Below are positions 23,627 through 33,569 of a DNA stretch of 64,000 nucleotides, piece after piece. The position numbers and the translations under genes are program-made. How positions within the stretch are numbered: the stretch's first letter is position 1; each line of letters opens with the position of its first letter. The stretch is from Plantago ovata (Eukaryota > Streptophyta > Magnoliopsida > Lamiales > Plantaginaceae): assembly GCA_028274465.1 (NCBI GenBank), contig CM051456.1, forward strand, positions 122,714,880-122,778,879. The letters run 5' to 3'. The notes under the pieces were generated by a model, which was given only the letters and a program-made list of their open reading frames with translations, did no database searches and had not been told where the DNA came from.

Positions 23627-24809
23627 CTGCTTATCTCAGATTATATATCGATATTGCTCTAAAATCAGCTGCAGACTGCAGTTTGAAAAAGTTCCACAAA
23701 GTTAACTCCAGCCAAGTAGAGAAGAATCACACAAACAGTACTACTATGCGAATCGTCATAAAATCTCAAACAAGTTGAAAACACAAGTATATACTGTGGC
23801 AAAACAACAAGGCCCATTGCTGCATTCTAAGGGGGCTAATAGTATGTACAATTTTAGTTGTGATGACAAAAATTGGAGCCAGGGGAAGCGTAAAAACAGA
23901 GCATGCACAATGCAGTAGAAAACCTCACTACTATACATAACTATCGACAAAAAAGAGCATGCACAATGCAGTAGAAAACCTCACTACTATACATAACTAT
24001 CGACAAAAAAAGAGCATGGAGCTCAAACAAGTCAGAAGCAGGATTTATCATTGAAACGAGACACATCCTGTAATGTCTTCTTTTTATGATATTAAAACCA
24101 TGTCCCAAGAGTAAACAAGCTATACATCATTGTAATCAACTAATACAGCTAAACAATACACTAGACAGAAAAGAAACAAAAAAAGAAACCACAATATATC
24201 CAGGACAAGAATAATTACTCATAACAAAATGCCACAGTTGGTACATTGCAAATTTGCCACCCATGACTTTCAGCACAAGAATGTCAGTAAACCAATTTGA
24301 ATTAGACCAACGAATTCCACATTCGAAACGTGTCTATTAGTAATTGTCAACAAGGCATAATAATTAATAAGGGTCATTTGGCATGGATAGCAAAAGCAAG
24401 CATAAGCTTTAACTATTGTTCGACAGTCCATAAGGGAAGAAGCTCTTCGATTCATCTTCCGAAATGGTGGTAGCATGAGAACCCTAATTCATTCAGCTCC
24501 AATACACTCGCTCAGTATATATATAAATGCAAGAGGATTTAAGTAAACAGTACTGTTCAAATCATTCAGCCCTACTATTAGAAACAGAAATGAAACTGAA
24601 GATCATTTCACAAAGTCAACCATTGAGATTTTAATTAACCTTGTTAACAATACGTGACTAAGTATATTTAGAACTTGTTCATCCATCGCACAATAACATT
24701 AAATTAGAGACAGCAACTCGAGCAGATACTTAATTACTAATTTATCAGGAAGAAATCGAGAATATACGCCATATAATATAAGCAGCAAGACAAAGATTAT
24801 TAGTATTAC
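23627..24809 (-). other. 5'-leader intron of the FAX2-like gene
   Basis: On the minus strand the donor GCTCAG/GTAATA lies at 24810/24809 and the acceptor ATAAGCAG ends at 23627. The leader exon continues to about 24965 and includes a GA-rich tract. The intron contains the 56-bp tandem duplication at 23901-24013. No coding signal inside. Confidence 0.65.
23901..24013. repeat. Tandem 56-57 bp duplication in the FAX2-like leader intron
   Basis: The unit starting GCATGCACAATGCAGTAGAA occurs at 23901 and 23957, differing only in the length of an A run, with a truncated third start (GCATGG) at 24014. Recent local duplication. Confidence 0.85.
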
Positions 24810-24942
24810 CTGAGCTCTATATAGGTCTAATTAGTCCAAGCCAACTCGTGAAGATACAAAATTGCTGCTGATGATGATGATAGATTTAATTTGTAGGTAG
24901 AAGAAGAAGAAGGGGTTTTGCATTTGCTGGCTGTTTTGCTCA

Positions 24943-24962
24943 CTTCTCTCTCTCTCTCTCTC
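24943..24962 (-). repeat. GA-rich leader tract (CT microsatellite on the + strand)
   Basis: About ten CT units on the + strand, read as GA in the FAX2-like leader exon. GA/CT tracts near the transcription start are common in plant core promoters and leaders; a regulatory role here is only inference. Confidence 0.5.
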
Positions 24963-25276
24963 GAAGAGTCTATGATTGTTTTGTTTCAGACGCGACAATG
25001 CAAAGTTGCTACTTCGTAAGATGCGATCTCATTCAGGGTTTAGGGAAGGAACTAGGAAGCACAAATCCAATGAACAACTCTAAACCCCACCCGGCCACCC
25101 CCTCCCTCTAGGCTCTAGGCTTCTCTACACGGGTAGGTTGAACCTAAATAAAAATATTAAACTACGGGTTAAACCCGTATTCAATTCAAAAAAGATGTTA
25201 TACTAATTAATTACAAAGACTTCCAACTTAGCCATTTTGCACCTCTTGCATATAACTTTTAACTCCGTACCACCAG

Positions 25277-25405
25277 AACTAGGGCTGTTCAAAATCCGGT
25301 CCAAATCGGTAAATACACATTTTCGGTCCGATACAAGACCGGATGATTTCCGGTGCGGTTTCAAATTAAACCCGCAATTATCCGATTTGGACCGGAAAGC
25401 TCGGT
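25277..25405. repeat. CCGGTCC-rich dispersed repeat
   Basis: Begins CTAGGGCTGTTCAAAATCCG and continues with several CCGGTCC/TCCGGT/GACCGGA motifs. A second copy in the opposite orientation lies at about 38015-38155 and ends GCTCAGCCCTAG. Both share the CTAGGGCTG terminus and pseudo-palindromic CCGGTCC units, so they are members of one dispersed repeat. Superfamily unknown. Confidence 0.5.
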
Positions 25406-25439
25406 GCGCACTTAAGGTTCATTACTAAACCTCAAACTA

Positions 25440-27966
25440 TTCACTTATTCGGCACATGAAGCTGCCTTCTCTCCCCCCTATTTACTACCTCATGTCTTTA
25501 TCACCCAAATTATCTAGAATCTAGGAACCCACTACACATAAGAAAGAAAAACCCTCAGATCATCAGAATTTGTTTTTTCTTTTGCTCATAGCCTTCATTC
25601 GTCTCTGTTTATCTCTATTTACATACGCTAGAAGACCAGGGATTTGAATTGAAGGTTTTGAAAACTCATGGGTATACAATAGGAGAGAAGACATAGTACA
25701 GGGACTGCTATTGCAATTATTTATGGGATAAGGCATGTTTGTTTGCCCAATTTTGACCCATGGCAATTTTACAATTAAGCCTCAGTCGTCAACGGAAAGA
25801 TGAGATTTTGAACTAAATTGTAATTGTCTGTCAAGTAGAGTTGTTTATGTTATTAGAGCCATTAATTGTCCTTAAAAAGTTATGATCCGTAAATTATAAT
25901 GATCAAATATCTAATGAAATTATATCATGAAAATATAAATCCTAAATATTTACTCATTACTATAATAGAGTATAAGACTAGATTGTAATTAAAATTCGAA
26001 GTAGAAAAGGTCCATATGAATAAATTAGAGTGAGAGTGTGTAACTTTCAAACAGTATAAGAGTTATAAGATGGTGAAGTGGAAATGTGGAATTGAGCTAG
26101 AACTAGAAAGCAGATGTGCATGGGGTTCGATCCGTGTGATGGATGTATAAGGTGGTTTAGGGATAAAAATGTGATTGAAATTTCTTAATATAGAAGTAGT
26201 GTAATATTTGTTGTTCAAATAGATTCAATTTTATTGAAATTATTAATTCAGTTCATCTAAATCTTGTTAAAATTTACTTAGTTATTTCCTTCATTTCTTC
26301 AAATCTTTTCATTTGAAAAATGTTAATTTTTTTATTAAGTTTAATTCAAATTAGATGATTTAAATTGAACTTCATAGGAAGAGGAAGACATATGAGTCAA
26401 TAGTTGGGATCTGTATTGATCCTCAATTATTTGTATTGATTTGGAAGATCATTATAGTATCATTTAGTTTCTTATAAAAAATAAATAAAAGTATATTCCC
26501 CATCAAAGGTACATTTCTTTGGTCGACTTGCAAGGCATGTTCAAAAATCATCAAAGAGTATAGTATACAAATAATGTCTTTATTCAACGTTAGTGTATGT
26601 ATAGAAAGACATATTACTTTTTCCTTTTTTTTTTAAATTAAATCCATTAAACCCCAAGGTAATGTACAAGTAAGAGGAGCATACCTCTAGAGCGTGATTA
26701 CCATCACCGTTTGGCTTGATTCGAGCCGCTTGTTTGTTGTAGAGGATGGTTCTCGGCTCAACCATGGCTGGCCGGGATGGTCTTGCAGATGTCTGACAGG
26801 CTTCCCCCATCTTGTAAAAAAAGAGGAGCACACCTCAATTATTGCTACAGTTTTCAAGCAATTTTTCCTAGTACAATGCGAAGTTCCAACTAGCCAGACC
26901 CGTGATCCATGTAAGGCGTACATCAATCATCTCATGGTAGAGAATCTAAGGCACAAGTGCATAAACTCTAGCACGGTACCATTATTTATGCAACTCTAAA
27001 ACATCACAAGGCTCTATCAAAATGATCTTAAGGACTATAGGTCAGACCCGTGATCCCCGTAAGACAGACATCAATCATCTCCTCCAGTTCGCAATAATTT
27101 AGACTTACGAGCCCTCTTTTAAGGAAAAGATTACACATTCCTTCAACCCCATTATTACTTATTCATTTTGATTTTTCCAATCAACAACTATGGACTTTAT
27201 CTACACATTACTCTTAAAATACAATAATAAAATATTTAACGATATTATATTAAAAAACATAGGATCAATATTAACAAAATTATATCGATGAGATTATATT
27301 ATGCAACTTGATTGAAAGCTCGACATAAAATATCCATGAAACGGAATCCAAAATTCATATTTTCCAACCTACTGCACACTATGTTTCTAAGGACAAATGC
27401 CAAAAAATAATTTTAAAATGTGGTCATGAATTTTGAACCAAATCATCTTTGTCGCAACATGATAAATTCCAGATCCGGTATGGTATAGAATCGCTTACCT
27501 TCACGGAGCCTAAATAAGATATGAATTTGATTGAATCCTACAACTTGTGTCAACTACAAAAAAATAATAAAAAAATGTATGTATGGCAAAATAGACTGAT
27601 AAGGTGATTTAAAACTGATAAGATGATTGGTAACTGATCAGTCATCTTATTTTTTAATAAGCTACATAGAGTAGTTTATTAAACCAATTACCTTATTGAC
27701 ATTCACTAAACAAACTTATTGTAATTAAACAGTCAAATAAAGTGAAATAAATTTATAAGGTGACTGATAAAATGACGTCAAACACAAACTAATTCATGAG
27801 CAACCCCATACTAATCTAATCCCTTAAAATGAGAGTATCGAGGCAACGAGTATAAACTATAAACCTAAATCACGAAACCATACCAAATAGGCCAAATGTA
27901 GCTCCATCCTTAGCCCGCCAAGATATATAACGGGTTGCTTCCTCAAAATGGCATATCCCATATGCG
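25440..27966. other. Intergenic region with a SINE relic
   Basis: No gene is supported. A short ORF block at about 26580-26930 (minus) has ordinary amino acid composition but no family I recognise. A pair of 38-bp imperfect repeats (CAGACCCGTGATCC...) occurs at 26896-26933 and 27043-27080. A MITE fragment lies at about 27150-27290. The rest is AT-rich. Confidence 0.45.
26061..26212 (+). mobile_element. Decayed tRNA-derived SINE
   Basis: Contains a box B-like GGGTTCGATCC at about 26125 and resembles the SINE at 42958-43134 in both head (AGTTATAAGATGGTG against AGTTACAAGTTGGTG) and tail (AAGTAGTGTAATATTTG). Target duplication is weak (TTCAAACAGTA against TTCAAATAGAT). Confidence 0.5.
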
Positions 27967-27974
27967 TATCTAAG

Positions 27975-28595
27975 CAGGGGCGTCTCTGACATTTCAGGGC
28001 TCTGTTCCATCCCATAAGCTAGGCCCCCAAAAGATGCTATAACAAAATAACAAAAATAATGATAATAATAATAATTGTGCTTTGTATTATTTTTTCAATA
28101 TATATAAAATATTAACATTTTTTAGTTTTAATAATTAACTAATGGATGAAAATAAAATGACATATTAACTTTGAAAAAAAAAAAAAAGAGGCCACATGTT
28201 ATTATTTATTTATAACCAAGTAAGTTTAAAATAAAGTAAAATGTTAATGATCCAAATATAATATAATATAAAATATTTTTTGAAAATGGATTTTAAGAAT
28301 ATTAGATTATAATATATGTTAAAAATGTGAAACAGAGAAAACAACTTAAAATATAGATGAGGTAAGAAAGGAGCAAAATAAATAAAAATGTGGAAGGAAA
28401 AAGAGTAGTATATGAAGTGAATAATGGGGTTTGACGCACGACCATAAGATCTGAAGAAACTACAACCAACAACTAGTAATTCATTTACAAGAATGCATAG
28501 ATAGATATATATAGAAGTGCAGTCAATTTCGGGGCCCCCAAAACTATGAGGCCCTGTGCGGTCGAGCTGACCGCACAGGGCTTCAGCCGCCCCTG
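27975..28595. mobile_element. Non-autonomous hAT transposon with perfect 8-bp target duplication (621 bp)
   Basis: The element starts CAGGGGCGTCTCTGAC and ends GCTTCAGCCGCCCCTG. The outer 8 bp (CAGGGGCG) are perfect inverted repeats. TATCTAAG is duplicated exactly at 27967-27974 and 28596-28603. The interior is AT-rich and non-coding, with a GC-rich stretch (GGGGCCCCC, GTGCGGTCGAGCTGACCGCAC palindrome) near the right end. Same end type as the hAT at 8505-9230, so possibly mobilised by the same transposase. Confidence 0.9.
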
Positions 28596-29205
28596 TATCT
28601 AAGGCCTCCGAGGGCGCTATATACAAATATGAAAACCACTTCACTATCCATTGAGAAAAGTTTTTTCTGTTTTTCTTTAATTTTAATGGTAAATATTACA
28701 ACTACTTCAGCATAAACATCTTACACCAACCATCTTATACCTTTACACCTATACCACCTAATTATAACTATGTCACGGTCTAATCTTGCACATCTACTTT
28801 CCCGCAACTCCATGCACCCATTAGACAAAGTGAAAAGAAGAGAGGTAGACAATCAAAAGAAGTCATGTAATCAACCCCTCCAAACACCAACCTTATAAAA
28901 TACGAAGTATTATAATTAAGATTGGACACAAAAAGTATATAACTCAGACACAGTACTCCACCCAGAAGAAAATTACAACTCGATATCATATCACGCCATC
29001 CAAGTATCAGTCCACATATGCTTCTCTGAATATACTATACTATACTGCCACCATCGCATACCTAATGCTTGTCCACCAATTCCGGAAATCACCACCTATC
29101 AATCTTCATTACCTGTCCAAAATTCAAAGACACAGTAGTGGTTCACAAGTTTCTTACATGTTCCTGTCCTTCCTAATAATGTAACTGTTTTGTTTTGGGA
29201 AGGAG

Positions 29206-29215
29206 TATATATATA
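29206..29215 (+). promoter_or_regulatory. Candidate TATA box of the GGPP-synthase-like gene
   Basis: TATATATATA lies about 120 bp upstream of the ATG at 29334, in a position suitable for a TATA box with a leader of about 90 bases. AT-rich context makes this weak evidence. Confidence 0.35.
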
Positions 29216-29333
29216 CTCTATATCCTATCCCATCCAAAACTAGCAAGCAAACCAAAGAGCATCTTAATACTTACTTCAAAACAAGCAAGCAAACTACACC
29301 AAAAAATATATATATAAAGCCAGCAACAAAATC

Positions 29334-31742
29334 ATGAGACTAGGCATTGCTAGCACCAATATGTCATGTTTGCAGATGCTTGCTCCTCTCGGATCCAATA
29401 CTACTAGCATAAGAGACCCTTCCAAACACCTTCATACAAGTTCTTTGTTTTCTTCATTCCAACGATGCAGTAGAACTGTCCGTAAAACCCATCACAGCTC
29501 TTCTCCGTTTGTTTGTCAGAATAGCTTCAATTTCGAGGCATACATGCTCGAAAAGAGGAACTCTGTCAAGAACGCCCTGGAAGAAGCAATCCCAATTCAG
29601 GAGCCCTTGAAGCTTTATGAGTCGATGAGGTTAGCTAGTTACTAACTTACCATATATACATGAACCATGTAAAATATAGTTTCAGTCCTTAATTATTTCA
29701 AAACAGTCTCATCTTTCGTGCTATTTCCTAAAAACGAAAATATTTTTTACACAATAGATCAAATGGCAAAAGTGATCCCTAAGTCAGCTAAGTGTCATCC
29801 GCAGTATATTGTTTGGAGTTTATGTATATAAAATTTTCAAGTTTTTTATAGATAATGAAGTACTATTTATGATCTTTCAAAAAATTTCACCCACACATAC
29901 CATGTAAACTGAAACTGTATTATTGAGCTGAATGATTGAAGATACGGTTACGGCGCGCGTTCAAGAAAATAAAGAGGAAGAAGAGGATCAAAATGATGAG
30001 ATAAGTAAACTATCTAAGCGTGTTGTACATGTCTAATCCCTAATGTACACGTAATTTAACTTCATGTACAATCTAATTCAAAGCTTCAAATCTTTCCCGC
30101 TTTCCTTCGACTTTTCAATTCGTCTTTCTTCGATGCGGCTTAGTTCAGTGCGGTTTAGGCTGCTCACTGTGGGTGTTCACAGAGTCGTTCACAGCCTCAT
30201 GAACAACTTTTTATCTGTTGTGGTGGTTCACAATCAATTTCACCAAACAGTTCACCCCAGTCACTAGCAAAGTTGTTCACGCAGTGGCGTGCTGTTCACA
30301 ACAAAAAAGAAAGGAGCTTTTAATCAGGCGATTCTTCTTTTTTTTTTTGTTGTCTTTCATTTTGTATCAAAAACATCAACAAAATAAATTCGAAAAAACC
30401 TGAAAAATTACCAACACTCTTATTTTTGTTTTCTCTACATATAGACACCAATTTTGTATGTGTTTTGATTATTTTTTTTATAGTAAAAATAAAAAAAAAA
30501 AAATTAATAAAAAAATATTTGTTATTTCAAGTTAAATTTAATATGAAATTAAAAATATTAATTACCATAAAAAATAACCTAAAAATTAAATACAAAATTA
30601 AAAAAAAAGAAAAAGAGTGATGGACTGCATGAACCAGTTCACCATAGCAGGCTAGTGAACTGAAATGTTGTTCACACAGTTCACTACACCCAAAAAACTG
30701 TGGTGAACTGCAGCTCACCATAGTGAGCAGCCTTAGTTCGCCTGAAGTAGATAATTCACACCCACCCAAAAAAAACTTTAGAAAAAATAATTTCGCCCCC
30801 TAATCCAAATCCCTAAGTCCGCCCCCGACTGGAGATCGATAAGAAATTGTTTCCGAGTTTTAGAGCTTTTTACAATTCATTCACTTTGTCCCGTATTTAC
30901 CAAATTAGCTAAACTTATGACCATTTGCTCCATAATGATTGATACACGTATACCAAATTACTTTATCACTTTGGCAAGCTAGGTATACCATGCTTGTGGA
31001 GGGGAGTAAAAGGCTTCGTCCAGTAATGTGCATAGCGGCGTGCGAGTTAGTTGGTGGCACAGAATCTGACGCCATGCCTGCAGCTTGTGCCCTTGAGATG
31101 ATCCATAATGCCTACCTAATGCTTGATGACTTGCCATGCCAAGACAATGACGAGCTCCGACGTGGAAAACCAACTAATCACAAGATCTTCGGAGAGGGGG
31201 TGACTGTTCTCGCTGCAGCTGGACTTGTAGCTCAATCCTTCCAACATTTGGCCATGACAATGCAAGAGCGTATGCCTCCGCAAGTCATAGCTAAACTTAT
31301 TTATGAATTAAGCAAGTGCGCTGGCCCACAGGGGGCGGTGGGAGGACAATACGATGATATCTCATCAGAGGGAGTGGGTGGATTGGGATTGGATCACGTA
31401 GATTCCATCCATATCCGTAAGACCACGGCTTTGTCGGAGGCAGCAGTGGTTATGGGATGCATCCTGGGTGGCGGGGATGATTCTCAAATCGCAAAGTTGA
31501 GGAGATACGCTAGGTGTACCTCGCTTATGTTTACGGTGATGGATGATGTTCTTGATGTGTCTGAGGATTCGGTATCTGATAAAGCGACTTATCCGAAAAT
31601 GATCGGGATTGAGAGATCCAAGGAGCTTTCTTTTGAGTATGGTAAAGAGGCTCAGGAATTGTTGACTAGTGGATTTGATTCTCAAAGAACAGCTCCATTG
31701 ATGTCTCTAGCTAATTATAACTATTTCTTTCCTGGAATGTAA
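29334..31742 (+). CDS. Divergent plastid geranylgeranyl diphosphate synthase-like protein
   Basis: A trans-prenyltransferase of the GGPPS family, which condenses IPP with allylic diphosphates in plastids. Two exons join in frame: 29334-29629 and 30983-31742, giving 351 residues. Residues 1-65 look like a plastid transit peptide. Present are the CIAAC (CxxxC) motif at 115-119, first Asp-rich motif DDLPCQD (147-153), [21 protein letters not shown] and second Asp-rich motif DDVLD (286-290). Oddities: the usual IHDD is LDD preceded by HNAYLM; the conserved LAGDALL is replaced by LAAAGLV; and the loop after DDVLD, normally about 20 residues with GKTAGKDL, is cut to about seven. Most plant GGPPS genes lack introns, but here a 1.35-kb intron splits codon 99. 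Product length and activity are therefore uncertain. It may be a specialised synthase or a heterodimer subunit. Confidence 0.85.
30158..30732. mobile_element. PIF/Harbinger (Tourist-like) MITE in the GGPPS-like intron (575 bp)
   Basis: Ends GGCTGCTCACTGTGG and CCATAGTGAGCAGCC are inverted repeats, flanked by TTA at 30155-30157 and 30733-30735. GG ends plus a TTA target duplication fit the Harbinger superfamily. The interior has many GTTCAC/GTGAAC units near both ends and an AT-rich centre. Non-coding. Confidence 0.75.
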
Positions 31743-32370
31743 TTTCTGGAAATCCATCACCATAAGGGTATGGAGTTGGGTTGTTGGAGTTGTGTGGTGT
31801 GGCTTTGGTCTTCTACTGTGGCACGTGTGTGTAAAAGAGAGTCTGGACGATATAGTGCCATATTTATAAGGTTTGGACTAGACGTTTTGGAATCTCGTTT
31901 TATTGTAATTGGTTTGGTCTCAAGACCATGGTTTTTGGTGTGTTATGGTGGTGAGTTTGGGTTAGGATCAAAGTGTTGTGTTTGGGTGCTGGGAGTGAAA
32001 AGGAACTGTTTTCGAACCATCTCTTATATCCACTTGTAAGATGATATTATATTTAATAATTAATAGACTTCGTTTTGCCATCTCAAAAGATATATAAATA
32101 AATAAATTTCATGTTAGTCGTTATTCAATTCTCTGGTTTTCGAGATGTATTATTTAAGCCCGTTGACGCTTTGTATATGTTCTTTTTTTATCTTTTGAGC
32201 ATTCATGATATCGCCATTTATTTATATCAAGAAGTGTTCAGTACATCAAAAGAAATAACAACACCACAAAATTACAAAGAATACTCTAAAAATAAAAGAA
32301 ACCACTGGTGAAATTGTGAGTAAACAACACGAGTTGTAACACTTCCACTGTATCAAAACAAAACACCCCT
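31743..32370. other. 3' flank of the GGPPS-like gene
   Basis: No coding signal. The first 190 bp after the stop are the 3' UTR or flank that reappears in decayed form downstream at about 32880-33065. The rest is AT-rich. Confidence 0.55.
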
Positions 32371-33065
32371 ATGTCGGGATATCTTATCCGTCTCTATGGG
32401 AAAATGGATAAATTTGTATCCAAGTATTTGGTAGCTGATAAAGCGAGTTATCCAAGACCGATGGGGATGGAGAGATCTAATACTTGTGGTGGATTTGATT
32501 CTCAAAGAATAGCTCCCTTTTTTTTCTTGCTAATTACAATAATTTCTTTGATGGAATGTATTTTCTAGAAATCCATTCGACTATCACCATCAATAAAGTC
32601 CTCTCAAACTCTTTAATCCCGTCACGTAATCATTTCACTAACTCAAACCCTTCACTTCAAACTTTCCACATCCAACAATAAAGCTCTCACAAACCCAAAT
32701 ATACATTATTCTATTCAAACTCTATCCAAAAGCAACAAAAAAAGTGAATAAAGCAAACAAATAAATACATAAATAAAGGCTTCAAATGTGTATTCTATGG
32801 AAAGATGCATAAAGCTTTATAGCTCCATCAAGGAGCTGATGAGGGTCTGAACCATTGATGGAGCTAGTCTTACAATAGGAGTAGGAGCTGGGTTAGTGTA
32901 TCTTATAGTTGATGTTGGAGTTGTATGGTGTGGCTCTGGTCTTTTATTGTAACACGTCATTGTAAAAGAGTGTGGAAAATACCATACTTATAAGGTTTGG
33001 ATTAAACGCTTGGAATCTCTCTGGTTTTATTGTGATTGGTTTGGTCTTAAACCATAGTTTTCGCG
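32371..33065 (+). pseudogene. Decayed tandem copy of the 3' part of the GGPPS-like gene
   Basis: A 65-codon remnant reads KYLVADKASYPRPMGMERS, then GGFDSQRIAP, then a frameshifted end. It parallels the last quarter of the upstream gene ([16 protein letters not shown] and GFDSQRTAP). The non-coding flank is duplicated as well: 32880-33065 matches 31768-31935 (GGAGTTGTGTGGTGTGGCT, TATAAGGTTTGGA, TTGGTTTGGTCT). Catalytic regions are absent. The copy retains the LVADK segment of canonical GGPPS that the intact gene has lost. Confidence 0.75.
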
Positions 33066-33569
33066 CATTTGTTGGCATATAACACTACGTGTGATAGCAC
33101 TGGTTTAGATTCGTTGTCATTTGACAATCCTGATGTATCGGTTGTTTGAAGTATTAATATAATATTTTTTTTTTTATAAAAAAAAAAAGTTCTAACACTA
33201 CTTTTACTTTCACGGTGTACAAAAACTTGTATCTTCCTTTCTTTCCGGGGATAACAAATTGTCTTTTGTTACGGTTAACCTTATTTTTATTTTGAAACAT
33301 TAAATATTACAACTTTTCCTGCATTACTACAATATAATACCCTGAACCACCTTATATCTCCACGCGGTCTCCATCAGTGATCTAACTTCGCACCCCTAAT
33401 TTCACATCTCAACTCACGGACCACGGTTAACAACCCTACTTGAATGACTCACAGTCACATCTTCTATGGGGAGGACTTTTAAGTAATTTAACTAAAATGA
33501 AGTGATGAAGAAAAGCACACACTAGACTGACTAGTGAGTGAGAGAGGAGTAAAGTAGAGAGCTTCAGCG

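Noticed and set aside
26580..26999. Overlapping ORFs on both strands (79-101 codons)
   Set aside because: Composition looks gene-like, but no family was recognised, frames overlap in both strands and no start or splice context supports a gene. Left as unexplained.
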